Assembly (NCBI RefSeq): GCF_005771405.1
Contig: NZ_VAUA01000005.1
Coordinates: 62,001-126,000, forward strand
Length of the DNA stretch: 64,000 nucleotides
Direction: 5' to 3'
Origin: Parasedimentitalea maritima
GTDB taxonomy: Bacteria > Pseudomonadota > Alphaproteobacteria > Rhodobacterales > Rhodobacteraceae
Shown: piece by piece, positions 29,480 to 39,047 of the stretch
How positions within the stretch are numbered: the first letter of the stretch is position 1
Layout: each line of letters opens with the position of its first letter
Program-made: the position numbers and the translations under genes
Notes under the pieces: generated by a model
Database searches by the model: none
Told to the model about the DNA's origin: nothing
Seen by the model: only the letters and a program-made list of their open reading frames with translations

Positions 29480-30433
29480 TCAACCCTGCCCCAACTTCTT
29501 TTGGCGCGCATCTCGCAAGCGGGCAAAATCATCGCCAGCATGGTAGGATGATCGGGTCAAAGGCGTCGCAGAAACCATCAGGAAACCTTTACCAAAGGCG
29601 GCCTTTTCATAGGCTGCAAACTCATCTGGAGTGACAAACCGGTCAATACCGTGGTGCTTTGGGGTTGGCTGAAGATACTGACCAATGGTCAGGAAATCGA
29701 TATCGGCGGCGCGCATGTCATCCATGACTTGACGAACCGACTGCGAATCTTCTCCTAGTCCAACCATGATACCCGACTTGGTAAACATGGATGGGTCCAT
29801 TTCTTTAACCCGTTGCAACAGACGCAGTGAATGGAAGTAGCGAGCGCCGGGGCGAACTTCAGGATACAGCCCAGGGACCGTTTCCAGATTGTGGTTAAAC
29901 ACATCAGGCCGCGCCTCGACCACTTTTTCCAAGGCCGAGGCATCACATTTGATAAAGTCGGGTGTCAAAATTTCGATTGTGGTGCTGGGTGACCGATGAC
30001 GAACCGCACGAATGGTCTGAGCAAAGTGTTCCGCGCCACCATCTTCGATATCGTCACGATCAACGCTGGTGATCACCACATGGTTCAACCCTAGCTTGGC
30101 GACAGCATGGGCTACGCGACCTGGCTCAAAGGCGTCCAGATCCTCTGGTGGCTTGCCTGTCGCGATATTGCAAAAAGTGCAAGCACGGGTACAGACCTCC
30201 CCCATGATCATCATGGTAGCGTGGCCTTGTGACCAACATTCACCGACATTGGGGCAACCCGCCTCTTCACAAACGGTTACCAACCCATTGTCACGCATGA
30301 TTTTATGGGTTTCGGCATAGGCTTTTCCGCCTGGTGCCTTAACCCGAATCCAATTGGGTTTTTTTGGCTGGGCATTGTCTGGGCGGCGCGCTTTCTCGGG
30401 GTGGCGCTGTTCGGGAATTTTAAGATCTCTCAC
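29480..30433 (-). CDS. lipA: Lipoyl synthase
   Basis: A 317-residue radical SAM enzyme that inserts two sulfurs into octanoyl groups of pyruvate and oxoglutarate dehydrogenases. It has both cysteine sets: the auxiliary cluster [13 protein letters not shown] and the radical SAM motif CTRACTFC. The GTG at 30433 (VRDLKIPEQ) has AAGGG eight bases upstream and matches the common N-terminus; the GTG at 30475 has no such site. Monocistronic. Confidence 0.96.
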   Translation of the reverse strand: MRDLKIPEQRHPEKARRPDNAQPKKPNWIRVKAPGGKAYAETHKIMRDNGLVTVCEEAGCPNVGECWSQGHATMMIMGEVCTRACTFCNIATGKPPEDLDAFEPGRVAHAVAKLGLNHVVITSVDRDDIEDGGAEHFAQTIRAVRHRSPSTTIEILTPDFIKCDASALEKVVEARPDVFNHNLETVPGLYPEVRPGARYFHSLRLLQRVKEMDPSMFTKSGIMVGLGEDSQSVRQVMDDMRAADIDFLTIGQYLQPTPKHHGIDRFVTPDEFAAYEKAAFGKGFLMVSATPLTRSSYHAGDDFARLRDARQKKLGQG

Positions 30434-30688
30434 GCGGGTATCCCTTGTGGCAATGTCAATGGCTGAGTCTAGCACAGATCAATGGCATCAGAAGGACCAT
30501 AAATGCAACGCAGTATTGCACCGGAGACATGACTTCGGGCTCAGTAAGCACCTGCCCAAGCGGGCATCGGTTGATTTCCGCCTTACTTGTGCCCCTCCGA
30601 GATTAGCAAAGACTCCGTTATTGCAGGGCATTTAGAATCGTTTTAAGTCTGCACCAGAACAATCCTTACAGACTAGGAGTCCTGAGAT

Positions 30689-31237
30689 ATGAAAGCTGGC
30701 GTAAAACTGCCCGACGTGACCTTCCACACCCGTGTGCGCGACGAAACCATTGAAGGTCCTAACCCATTTCGTTGGGAAGATAAAACCACAGCAGACTATT
30801 TCAGCGACAAACGCGTTGTCCTGTTCTCGCTGCCCGGTGCTTTTACCCCAACTTGCTCTACCTACCAGCTGCCTGGTTTCGAAAATGGCTTTGCAGATTT
30901 TGCAGCTCAGGGTATTGATGCGATTTATTGCATGTCCGTAAACGACAGCTTTGTGATGAACAAATGGGCCGAAGCCCAGAAGCTGGAAAATGTTGACGTG
31001 ATCCCTGACGGATCAGGCGAATTTACCCGTAAAATGGGCATGCTTGTCTCTAAAGATAACCTAGGGTTTGGCAACCGTTCGTGGCGCTATGCAGCTGTCG
31101 TAGCCAATGGTGTTGTAGAAGCTTGGTTCGAAGAGCCTGGCCTGACAGATAACCATGGCGAAGACCCCTATGGCGTTTCTTCACCCGAGACAGTGCTCAA
31201 CTACCTAACGGACGCTAACAAAGAATCTGCCGCCTAA
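30689..31237 (+). CDS. Peroxiredoxin of the Prx5 group
   Basis: A 182-residue thiol peroxidase. The peroxidatic cysteine is C56 in PGAFTPTCS, and a second cysteine C81 (AIYCMSV) is available. The length, and the absence of a fused glutaredoxin domain, fit Prx5. Its 3' end converges on oxyR and sits next to katA, so it belongs to a local peroxide-defence cluster. A good terminator follows. Confidence 0.94.
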   Translation: MKAGVKLPDVTFHTRVRDETIEGPNPFRWEDKTTADYFSDKRVVLFSLPGAFTPTCSTYQLPGFENGFADFAAQGIDAIYCMSVNDSFVMNKWAEAQKLENVDVIPDGSGEFTRKMGMLVSKDNLGFGNRSWRYAAVVANGVVEAWFEEPGLTDNHGEDPYGVSSPETVLNYLTDANKESAA

Positions 31238-31261
31238 TAGCGGTAATACAGGTTTGTAATT

Positions 31262-31286
31262 GGGCTCGCTTTTGGCGGGCCCTTTT
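31262..31286 (+). terminator. Terminator of the peroxiredoxin gene
   Basis: GGGCTCGC pairs with GCGGGCCC (one G-T pair) around a short loop, then TTTT. It ends at the oxyR stop, so the two convergent genes share this small space. Confidence 0.85.
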
Positions 31287-32208
31287 AGTTTCTACTTTCC
31301 ATTACAATCTCTTGGCCGACACTCTTAACGGTTTCGGCAAGCTGTTCAAACCATCCATCTCCGGCTGTAGTATGCCGTCGAACAAGACCAATCTGCCGTG
31401 CGGGTTGCGGCTCGGGAAACCGCTGAACTTCCAATCCATTGGCCGCCTCACATTCCGACTTCATAGCGAGTTCAGGCATTAACGTCAGACCAAAACCAGC
31501 AGCCACAAGTCGCGACAGTGTCGCTAATGATCCCGCCCCCATGTTGATACTGGGTGAGGAAGCCATCATCCCGCAAACTTCTAGCGCTTGATCAGTCAGG
31601 CAATGTCCATCCTCAAGCAGCATCAATTGCTCGCTCTTGAGATCCTCTGGGCGGAGGTTGCTGCCGTCTTGGCTCAAGGCGCGTAACCGGGAAGCCGAAC
31701 CTGCCAGCAGGAAACGATCTTCAAACAATGGTAGCTCAACTAAGCCCGGTGTACTGGTTGGCAGGGCTAGAATTACCGCATCAAGTGCCCCCATTTGCAA
31801 CTCGCTCAATAAACTCTCAGTTCGGGCCTCACGTATTTGTACATTCAGTTGCAAATCTTGTGACCGCAGTTTTGAAAGCGTACCGGGCAACAGATATGGC
31901 GCCAGTGTTGGGATCAAACCTAGCGATAACGTGCGCCGACCAGCCCCTCGATCTCGGGCCACTTTATCCAAGACTTGCGCCGCATCCAAAAGCACCTCTG
32001 CCTGTGCCAGAACCTGCCGCCCTAGTGGCGTCTGAATAACATCACGAGACCGTCGCTCTACCAGTGGTGCCCCCATGATTTCCTCTAATGTACGAATTTG
32101 TACTGATAACGCAGGTTGTGACACATGACAGGCTTCAGCCGCCCGTCCAAAATTCCTGTGTTGGCACAGGGACTTAAAATAGCTGAGTTGGCGCAAAGTA
32201 AAATTCAT
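31285..32208 (-). CDS. oxyR: Hydrogen-peroxide-sensing LysR regulator OxyR
   Basis: A 307-residue LysR-type regulator: N-terminal winged helix (LRQLSYFKSLCQHRNFGRAA) and a substrate-like domain. The two redox cysteines are present, C203 and C212 (EDGHCLTDQALEVCG), with the same nine-residue spacing as C199/C208 of Escherichia coli, so peroxide-driven disulfide switching is expected. The ATG at 32208 is used; a start two codons earlier is also open. Divergent from katA, with 96 bases between them. Confidence 0.95.
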   Translation of the reverse strand: MNFTLRQLSYFKSLCQHRNFGRAAEACHVSQPALSVQIRTLEEIMGAPLVERRSRDVIQTPLGRQVLAQAEVLLDAAQVLDKVARDRGAGRRTLSLGLIPTLAPYLLPGTLSKLRSQDLQLNVQIREARTESLLSELQMGALDAVILALPTSTPGLVELPLFEDRFLLAGSASRLRALSQDGSNLRPEDLKSEQLMLLEDGHCLTDQALEVCGMMASSPSINMGAGSLATLSRLVAAGFGLTLMPELAMKSECEAANGLEVQRFPEPQPARQIGLVRRHTTAGDGWFEQLAETVKSVGQEIVMESRN

Positions 32209-32304
32209 AATCAAAAGCTATCAAAAATCACAGAAACTACAATTGGTATTTATCACCCGACAAGAACACACTCGGGGTAGTCATAGCCACAAGGGAGCGA
32301 TTTT
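32209..32304. promoter_or_regulatory. Divergent oxyR-katA control region
   Basis: A 96-base region that must hold both promoters and, by family precedent, the OxyR operator. It is A/T-rich next to oxyR. I could not place a full four-part OxyR consensus with confidence. AAGGGAG lies just before the katA start. Confidence 0.5.
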
Positions 32305-33765
32305 ATGTCGAAGAGATTAACCACCACTGCCGGTGCACCTATTACAGACAACCAAAACTCTGCCACTGCTGGGGAACGTGGACCACTGTTGATGCAGGAC
32401 TACCAATTGCTGGAAAAACTCGCACATCAGAACCGCGAGCGCATACCTGAGCGCGTCGTACACGCTAAGGGTTGGGGGGCTATTGGCACACTGAAAATCA
32501 CGGGCGATATCTCAGCCTACACCTGTGCAAAGGTTCTGCAGCCTGGCATGGAAACTCCGATGCTTGCCCGCTTCTCTACTGTAGCAGGAGAACAAGGTGC
32601 CGCTGATCACGAGCGAGATGTGCGTGGCTTTGCGCTGAAGTTCTATACCGAGGAAGGCAACTGGGACCTGGTTGGCAACAATACACCAGTATTTTTCCTG
32701 CGCGACCCTTACAAATTCCCAGACTTCATTCACACCCAGAAACGCCATCCCAAAACCAATCTTCGCAGCCCTACGGCGATGTGGGATTATTGGAGCCTGT
32801 CACCAGAGGCCCTTCACCAGGTTACCATTTTGATGTCTGATCGCGGATTGCCGGTAAGCCCGATGCATATGAATGGATATGGTAGCCATACCTTTGGTTT
32901 ATGGAATGAAGCTGGTGAGCGGTTTTGGGTCAAGTTTCACTTCAAAACCCAGCAAGGCCATGCACATTTCACCAATTCAGAAGCAGCAGAAGTTGTAGGG
33001 CAAAGCCGCGAAGGCTATCAGGAACAATTATTCGGTGCCATTGAAGCAGGAAACTTTCCAAAATGGACACTTCAAATTCAGGTCATGCCCGAAACTGAGG
33101 CCGAGAAAACTTCGTTCAATCCGTTTGATCTGACCAAGGTCTGGCCCCATTCTGATTATCCGGTGATGACCATTGGAGAATTTGAGTTGAACCAAAATCC
33201 AGAGAACTATTTCGCCGAGATCGAAAACGCCGCATTTTCCCCTTCAAACACCGTACCAGGCATAGGAGCTTCACCGGACAAGGTCTTACAAGCACGTATT
33301 TTTTCATACGCAGATGCTCATCGTTACCGGCTGGGTACGCATTATGAATCACTGCCTGTTAATGCACCTAAATGCCCGGTACATCACTATCATAAAGATG
33401 GTACAATGAATGCATTGGGCCAACGCAGCGGTCACACTGATGCCTATTACGAGCCAAATTCGATCAGCGAAGCCGCCAAAGAAGGCGGCCTGCAGGAACC
33501 ACCCTTGAAAATCTCTGGGGATGCAGATCGTTATAATCATCGTGACGGAAATGATGATTATAGTCAGCCACGCGCTTTGCATGATTTGATGGACGAAAGT
33601 CAACGCACCCGACTGTACGCCAACACGGCAGAAGCAATGGCAGGTGTCCCCGAAGATATAATATCCCGCGTTCTGGTTCACTATGATCTGATAAGCCCCG
33701 AATATGGCGCTGGAATTCGGAGCGCTCGCTCGAAGCTTTCTGAAATGCACGACGCCGCAGAATGA
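32305..33765 (+). CDS. katA: Monofunctional haem catalase
   Basis: A 486-residue small-subunit catalase that decomposes hydrogen peroxide. The distal haem histidine is H53 in [11 protein letters not shown]; the conserved Asn lies in [11 protein letters not shown], and the proximal tyrosine is in [14 protein letters not shown] (near residue 336). Length and lack of a C-terminal flavodoxin domain put it with the small-subunit clade. AAGGGAG is upstream of the ATG. Expected to be induced by divergent OxyR. Confidence 0.97.
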   Translation: MSKRLTTTAGAPITDNQNSATAGERGPLLMQDYQLLEKLAHQNRERIPERVVHAKGWGAIGTLKITGDISAYTCAKVLQPGMETPMLARFSTVAGEQGAADHERDVRGFALKFYTEEGNWDLVGNNTPVFFLRDPYKFPDFIHTQKRHPKTNLRSPTAMWDYWSLSPEALHQVTILMSDRGLPVSPMHMNGYGSHTFGLWNEAGERFWVKFHFKTQQGHAHFTNSEAAEVVGQSREGYQEQLFGAIEAGNFPKWTLQIQVMPETEAEKTSFNPFDLTKVWPHSDYPVMTIGEFELNQNPENYFAEIENAAFSPSNTVPGIGASPDKVLQARIFSYADAHRYRLGTHYESLPVNAPKCPVHHYHKDGTMNALGQRSGHTDAYYEPNSISEAAKEGGLQEPPLKISGDADRYNHRDGNDDYSQPRALHDLMDESQRTRLYANTAEAMAGVPEDIISRVLVHYDLISPEYGAGIRSARSKLSEMHDAAE

Positions 33766-33769
33766 TGTA

Positions 33770-33800
33770 ACCGCCCGGGGTTCTCTTTACTCCGGGCGGT
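33770..33800. terminator. Hairpin between katA and the divergent-locus regulator
   Basis: ACCGCCCGG pairs with CCGGGCGGT five bases after the katA stop. Neither side carries a convincing T-tract, so the hairpin is strong but its use as an intrinsic terminator is uncertain. The gene ending at 33814 converges on it. Confidence 0.6.
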
Positions 33801-33813
33801 CACTTGAAAAAAG

Positions 33814-34878
33814 CTAACCTATCAATTCGTCCGACCCGGCCGCAGTGTCGTAATGCGCTTTCAGTTGCTGCAAAGCGATCCGCAGGACCACTTTGCCAGA
33901 ACGCGCCGACCAACCCATTTGTCGCTCGGTTGCCTCTAACCCTTCCAGGTGGCAACAACATCTCAGTGCTACATCGCTCAAACCTGGACCCAAAGAGTTA
34001 AGCGCTGCAGTCGCGCGTACTTTGGCGGCTTTCGCTGGACTGGACAAAGGTACAGCCCCGCAATTTTCGGCGCTAAATTGAGCACGGCCTTGCGCCAGAT
34101 GATCACCAATTTGGGCCAATTCAAAATCCTCTCTCAACCTCTCGCCTGCTTGCACCAAACATGCTGAAAGAAATGGATTTCCATGACGGTCCAACAGGCG
34201 ACTAAGGGTATCAAGCGGGCTTTCAGCCAGCCCGTATCGAACCCGGCGGTTTTTTTGTTGGGGGCAAGTTTGGGATAAACTATGCACTGTAAATATGCTT
34301 GCATCATCGCTAAAACCATTGCTCTCTTGATTTAACGCTCTGTTTTCAACGTCAGCCATAATGCTGCTTACTGCGCTACGCCCTGTGGCTGTGATGTGAT
34401 AGCGGCTTATCCGACCAGGCGTCTCACAACTAATCCAGTCCAACAGAGCCAATGCTTCGGCAAAGCTACGTTTAACGACTATTTTTGTTGCTGTCTGAGG
34501 CTCTGCGTCTCGAACGACAACAGCCATTTCCATTCCATCCGCAAGCGCCAGAATGGCGCCGCTGTAACACAGGCCGCGCAACACCCTGATTGCCTTTTGC
34601 TTAAATTCTACTTCTTCATCCGGCCTGCGGTTTCCAGCGACATCGTATGTCGCCGCAGCGTCATAGTGATCTGAGGCAAGCCTTTGCAACGCGCCGTCAA
34701 CCAACGGATCGTCGCGTCGCGTTTCAATCCTACGCACCTGCCGCAGAACGGTAGACGGATGGCACCCAGCCGAACGTGCCAATTGACGGATCGAACGACC
34801 GGCTTCAGTGTGATCTAGGTAACGGCAGGCCTCTTCAGGCACCCAATTAGGTAGAAGTTGAATAGATTGTTTTTGCAT
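33814..34878 (-). CDS. DUF6456-type DNA-binding protein, probable GafA-like regulator
   Basis: A 354-residue protein. Residues 29-51 (SIRQLARSAGCHPSTVLRQV, then RRIE) form a helix-turn-helix resembling the DnaA domain IV signature, where the DnaA end reads HTTVLHACRKIE. The C-terminal region (about 225-350, ending GWSARSGKVVLRIALQQLKAHYD) matches what I recall as the Rhodobacterales domain DUF6456. I recall the gene transfer agent activator GafA of Rhodobacter capsulatus as having a DnaA-like DNA-binding domain, so this is a candidate homologue; that link is inference. Divergent from a DUF6477 gene. Confidence 0.7.
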   Translation of the reverse strand: MQKQSIQLLPNWVPEEACRYLDHTEAGRSIRQLARSAGCHPSTVLRQVRRIETRRDDPLVDGALQRLASDHYDAAATYDVAGNRRPDEEVEFKQKAIRVLRGLCYSGAILALADGMEMAVVVRDAEPQTATKIVVKRSFAEALALLDWISCETPGRISRYHITATGRSAVSSIMADVENRALNQESNGFSDDASIFTVHSLSQTCPQQKNRRVRYGLAESPLDTLSRLLDRHGNPFLSACLVQAGERLREDFELAQIGDHLAQGRAQFSAENCGAVPLSSPAKAAKVRATAALNSLGPGLSDVALRCCCHLEGLEATERQMGWSARSGKVVLRIALQQLKAHYDTAAGSDELIG

Positions 34879-34924
34879 TTTCTGAGATCCCAGCAGCAGG
34901 CAGTCAGGTTAGATTGTCCACCGC

Positions 34925-35101
34925 TTATCCCCAGAATTACTCAGACGGCTGTCACGACCTGCCTGTCAGTTTTGAACAATAGTCCCATTCAGCTCATCAT
35001 TGTTTCCATTAGATAATCAATATTAAAGGCAGAGATCGCTGGGAGATCAACCCAGCAACACCCGCTCAAGTTGTGCGACATTGTGGATAATTCACACAAT
35101 G
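34925..35101. promoter_or_regulatory. DnaA-box-like motifs and palindrome in the divergent intergenic region
   Basis: TTATCCCCA at 34925-34933 (one mismatch to the DnaA box TTATCCACA) and, on the minus strand, a perfect TTATCCACA at 35082-35090. The latter lies in a palindrome, CATTGTG-9 bases-CACAATG (35079-35101), just upstream of the DUF6477 start. A separate small hairpin GCTGGG/CCCAGC is at 35039-35056. They look like operators; there is no cluster of boxes and no A/T-rich unwinding element to suggest a replication origin. Confidence 0.5.
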
Positions 35102-35113
35102 AAAGGACGTGGA

Positions 35114-35473
35114 ATGCTGGACCTGTTTGATCGCCTGTCAGAAATGCGCCGTCCTAGGCTGCTGATCAGGGCTGCCCGCATCGGCACCCCTCACTATTGC
35201 CGCCAACGTCATTTGCCACGGCTGCTTGGCGATTGCAGCGCGCAAAAGCCATCACGGTTGATTGAACACTTGATTGAAAAAGAGCAAAAGCTTGACCATC
35301 AGAGATGTAACAACGACCCGGGGTATTCAATCGCGCACCACATCAACGTGTTGATTGCGCTCATGGGGGAGGCTCATTTAACCCCTCACGCATCGCATTT
35401 GCAGATGACGCAACAAAAAGTGGCGGCCACCGTTGCCGGTCGCCGCCATGAAACATCTCAGATAGTTGCCTGA
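35114..35473 (+). CDS. DUF6477 family protein
   Basis: A 119-residue basic protein, start MLDLFDRLSEMRRPRLLIRA with GGACGTGGA upstream; earlier in-frame starts lie in the operator region. The core RPRLLIRAARIG, then LPRLL, and the C-terminal YSIAHHINVLIALMGEAHL match what I recall as the Rhodobacterales-restricted DUF6477 family. No catalytic motif or membrane segment. It is divergent from the DUF6456-type regulator; a small gene is said to sit beside gafA in Rhodobacter capsulatus, so a shared role is possible. Confidence 0.72.
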   Translation: MLDLFDRLSEMRRPRLLIRAARIGTPHYCRQRHLPRLLGDCSAQKPSRLIEHLIEKEQKLDHQRCNNDPGYSIAHHINVLIALMGEAHLTPHASHLQMTQQKVAATVAGRRHETSQIVA

Positions 35474-35488
35474 TGATGCTATCGCTTA

Positions 35489-37033
35489 TTACATGAAAGA
35501 ATCCGCCATGGAATCCTTCTTTGCGGCCACATATGCCAGAAGCGCCGATCTGATTTCTGGATCTAGGCTGGGCGCTTGGTAGTTGTCGACCAAATAAGCT
35601 ACCCGGTCAGTCGCCAGTTCCATAGTGTCGCGCGCGCCTTCTTCTTCCCAGGTTTCAAACGGCTTATAGTCACACAAATCTGACTTCCAAAACGCCGTTT
35701 TAAAATTTGCCTGGGTATGCGCACAGCCCAGATAGTGGCCACCCGGCCCCACTTCTCGAATGGCATCCATCGCCTGATCATTTTCACTGACCGGGACACC
35801 TTTGGCCAAACCATGCAATGCGCCGAGTTGATCAGCGTCCATCACAAACTTTTCGAAGGAGGCAACAAGCCCGCCTTCCAGCCAGCCGCAGGAGTGCAGC
35901 ATGAAATTCACCCCGGACATCAAGCCCATATTGAGGCTATTGGCGGTTTCGTACGCTGCCTGGGCGTCAGGCAGCTTGGATCCACAAAAGGATCCAGACG
36001 AGCGAAACGGCAGCCCTAGACGACGTGCTAACTGTCCAGCGCCGTAAGTGACCAGTGAGGCTTCGGGGGTACCAAAAGTTGGTGCTCCTGAGTTCATATC
36101 AATCGAGCTGACAAAGGCGCCAAATATCACAGGCGCACCAGGGCGGATCAACTGACTATAGGCAATACCGGCCATCACTTCGGCCAACACCTGTGTCAGT
36201 GTCCCTGCCACGGATACTGGCGCCATTGCACCACCCACGATAAAGGGTGAAATAATGCAGGCCTGGTTATTTTTGGCGTAGACTTCCAGCGCGCCCATCA
36301 TCACGTCATCGAATGTCATCGGCGAATTGATGTTGATCAGCGAGGTCATCACCGTGTTGTTCTGAACAAACTCTTTCCCGAACAGGATTTCGCACATCTC
36401 AACGCTGTCTTGGGCCCGACTGGGATCAGTCACCGACCCCATGAATGGTTTATCCGACAACGTCATATGCGCCAGCAACATATCCAAATGCCGTTTGTTC
36501 ACCGGAACATCAGTTGGTTCACAAACAGTACCTCCAGAATGGTGTAACCATTTGGACATGTACGAGAGTTTTACGAATTTTTCGAAATCCGCTATCGTGG
36601 CGTATCGACGGCCTCCTGCAACATCGCGCACGAAAGGAGGGCCGTAAACTGGCGCACAAACCAGGTTTTTGCCACCTATCACCACCGATTTTTCAGGATT
36701 TCGGGCATGCTGTGTGAACTCAGATGGAGCCGTCGCGATGAGTTTGCGGGCCAAACCTCGAGGAATTCTCACACGTTCGCCTTCAATCTCGGCGCCGGCA
36801 TCCCGCCAACGTTGCAGCGCCCCTGGGTTGTCGACGAAATTGACACCAATCTCTGCCAGAACGGTTTCGGCGTTGGCCTCGATCACACCCAAAGCCTCTT
36901 CGCTCAACACCTCAAAATTCGGGATGTTGCGTTCGATATACTTGGCGGTTTCGATTTTTACACTGGTGCGTTCGGCGCGGCGCGCAGCGCCGCCACCTGA
37001 GCGAGCACGTCGACGTGAGGTTGCTTCAGCCAT
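35489..37033 (-). CDS. MttB-family (trimethylamine methyltransferase-like) protein without pyrrolysine
   Basis: A 514-residue protein of the MttB superfamily (motifs GGKNLVCAPVYGPPFVRD, later GAPTFGTPEASLVTYGAGQLARRLGLPFR). The whole frame reads without an in-frame amber codon, so it belongs to the non-pyrrolysine group, whose characterised members demethylate quaternary amines such as glycine betaine. No corrinoid protein or activase is encoded nearby. AAGGACAG precedes the ATG. Substrate is unknown. It converges on DUF6477. Confidence 0.88.
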   Translation of the reverse strand: MAEATSRRRARSGGGAARRAERTSVKIETAKYIERNIPNFEVLSEEALGVIEANAETVLAEIGVNFVDNPGALQRWRDAGAEIEGERVRIPRGLARKLIATAPSEFTQHARNPEKSVVIGGKNLVCAPVYGPPFVRDVAGGRRYATIADFEKFVKLSYMSKWLHHSGGTVCEPTDVPVNKRHLDMLLAHMTLSDKPFMGSVTDPSRAQDSVEMCEILFGKEFVQNNTVMTSLININSPMTFDDVMMGALEVYAKNNQACIISPFIVGGAMAPVSVAGTLTQVLAEVMAGIAYSQLIRPGAPVIFGAFVSSIDMNSGAPTFGTPEASLVTYGAGQLARRLGLPFRSSGSFCGSKLPDAQAAYETANSLNMGLMSGVNFMLHSCGWLEGGLVASFEKFVMDADQLGALHGLAKGVPVSENDQAMDAIREVGPGGHYLGCAHTQANFKTAFWKSDLCDYKPFETWEEEGARDTMELATDRVAYLVDNYQAPSLDPEIRSALLAYVAAKKDSMADSFM

Positions 37034-37295
37034 GTTCTGTCCTTCGTCACAGGCGTTTTGTTGTCTCTGTTTACCGTACCGCTACAAGCCGCCGTCGAAG
37101 GATAACGGCCATTCAAGTTGAAAAGCGACATTCCATCAAAACAGCCCCACATTGCGACCTTCCTTCAATTACGGGAAGCAAACGGTCGGGGTATAGGCAG
37201 TGGATCCGGAAAACTGTGGACGCCAACGAGAAAAACACCGCTCCCTTTGATCAATTTTACTTGCGAAACCCTCCGGTCTGGCCTATGGCGCGGTC

Positions 37296-38864
37296 ATGAG
37301 CCAGACATCCCATGACCGCCTTCTCATCATCGACTTCGGTAGCCAGGTTACGCAGCTAATTGCGCGCCGCCTGAGAGAGCTGAACGTCTATTGCGAAATT
37401 CACCCCTATCAGAACATCACAATGGATTTTGTGCGCGATATGGCGCCCAAAGCGGTGATCTTCTCAGGTGGGCCCGACAGTGTGACCCGCGAGGGTAGTC
37501 CACGGGTGCCGCAAGAGATTTTTGAATACGGTGTGCCCATTCTTGGCATCTGCTATGGTCAACAAATGATGATGCAGCAGTTGGGCGGTCAGGTTGATAG
37601 CGGCCACGGCACTGCCGAATTCGGCCGGGCTTATGTTACGCCATCTGTTAAATCACTACCATTGCTGGCCGGTTGGTTCTCCGATGATGCTGATCGTGAG
37701 CAGGTCTGGATGAGCCACGGTGACCACGTCAGCGAAATTGCACCAGGATTTAAAGTATACGGGACCTCGCCCAACGCTCCATACGCCATAACCGCCGATG
37801 TCTCTCGCAATTTCTATGCCGTGCAATTCCACCCAGAGGTGCACCACACCCCCAACGGTGCAAAACTCTACGAAAACTTTGTACGCCAAGCAGGGTTCAG
37901 CGGCGACTGGACTATGGGTTTGTACCGCGAACAGGCTATTGCCGCGATCCGCGATCAGGTCGGTGATAAGAAGGTCATTTGCGGTCTGTCCGGAGGCGTT
38001 GACAGTTCGGTCACAGCCGTGCTACTGCACGAAGCCATCGGTGATCAGCTGACCTGCGTCTTTGTTGACCATGGCTTGCTACGCAAGGGCGAGGCCGACG
38101 AAGTTGTTTCCATGTTCCGCGACAACTACAACATGCAGTTCATTCACGCCGACGAGCAAGACCTGTTCCTAGGCGAGCTGGATGGCCAGTCCGATCCTGA
38201 AACCAAACGCAAGATCATTGGCAAGCTGTTTATCGACGTGTTCCAAAAACACGCAAACAGTATTGAAGGCGCAGAATTTCTGGCTCAGGGGACCCTTTAC
38301 CCAGATGTCATCGAGTCTGTTTCGTTTTCTGGCGGTCCTTCGGTGACAATTAAGAGCCACCACAACGTCGGTGGCCTGCCGGAAAAAATGGGACTGAAAC
38401 TGGTCGAACCTCTTCGTGAATTGTTCAAGGACGAAGTCCGTGCCTTAGGCCGCGAACTGGGCCTTCCTGCCAGTTTCATTGGACGCCACCCCTTCCCTGG
38501 TCCCGGACTGGCCATTCGTTGCCCCGGCGAAATCACCCGTGAGAAACTGGAGATCCTGCGTGAGGCCGATGCGGTTTACATCGACCAAATCCGTAAACAT
38601 GGGTTGTACGACGACATTTGGCAGGCCTTTGTTGCCATCCTTCCTGTACGCACCGTTGGGGTGATGGGTGATGGGCGCACATATGATTTTGCTTGCGCAC
38701 TGCGTGCTGTCACGTCTGTGGATGGCATGACAGCGGATTACTACCCTTTCAGTCATGAATTCCTAGGTGAGACCGCAACGCGGATCATCAACGAAATCAA
38801 GGGCATCAACCGTGTAACTTATGACATCACATCGAAACCTCCTGGTACGATCGAATGGGAATAG
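37296..38864 (+). CDS. guaA: GMP synthase (glutamine-hydrolysing)
   Basis: A 522-residue purine enzyme converting XMP to GMP. The N-terminal class I amidotransferase has nucleophile C86 (GICYGQQ) and the His-Glu pair in [10 protein letters not shown]; the ATP-pyrophosphatase has the P-loop GLSGGVDSS (near residue 229), and the C-terminal dimerisation domain ends [11 protein letters not shown]. The 262-base gap upstream holds no gene that I can see. A clean terminator follows. Confidence 0.98.
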   Translation: MSQTSHDRLLIIDFGSQVTQLIARRLRELNVYCEIHPYQNITMDFVRDMAPKAVIFSGGPDSVTREGSPRVPQEIFEYGVPILGICYGQQMMMQQLGGQVDSGHGTAEFGRAYVTPSVKSLPLLAGWFSDDADREQVWMSHGDHVSEIAPGFKVYGTSPNAPYAITADVSRNFYAVQFHPEVHHTPNGAKLYENFVRQAGFSGDWTMGLYREQAIAAIRDQVGDKKVICGLSGGVDSSVTAVLLHEAIGDQLTCVFVDHGLLRKGEADEVVSMFRDNYNMQFIHADEQDLFLGELDGQSDPETKRKIIGKLFIDVFQKHANSIEGAEFLAQGTLYPDVIESVSFSGGPSVTIKSHHNVGGLPEKMGLKLVEPLRELFKDEVRALGRELGLPASFIGRHPFPGPGLAIRCPGEITREKLEILREADAVYIDQIRKHGLYDDIWQAFVAILPVRTVGVMGDGRTYDFACALRAVTSVDGMTADYYPFSHEFLGETATRIINEIKGINRVTYDITSKPPGTIEWE

Positions 38865-38880
38865 TACAGCAATAAGAAAA

Positions 38881-38908
38881 ACCCGGCGCAACAACGTCGG
38901 GTTTTTTT
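38881..38908 (+). terminator. guaA terminator
   Basis: ACCCGGCG pairs with CGTCGGGT around CAACAA and is followed by seven T residues, 16 bases after the stop codon. Confidence 0.92.
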
Positions 38909-39047
38909 CTGCCCAGTTTTACAAACATAAACTTTGGTGTTCACTCAAACCTCGCTCTCATTGAAACCTTATACCTGCTGAGAATGACCTTGACGCCCCA
39001 CCGAATTTGACGCCTTCTCGCGCAGAATTAGGCTGAGGAAAATGGAA

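Noticed and set aside
34879-35113. Replication origin because of DnaA boxes
   Set aside because: Only two boxes, one imperfect, no A/T-rich unwinding element, and no dnaA, hemE or parAB genes in the window. Operators are the simpler reading.
35489-37033. Pyrrolysine-containing methyltransferase
   Set aside because: The frame has no internal amber codon and a normal length without one, so pyrrolysine is not used.
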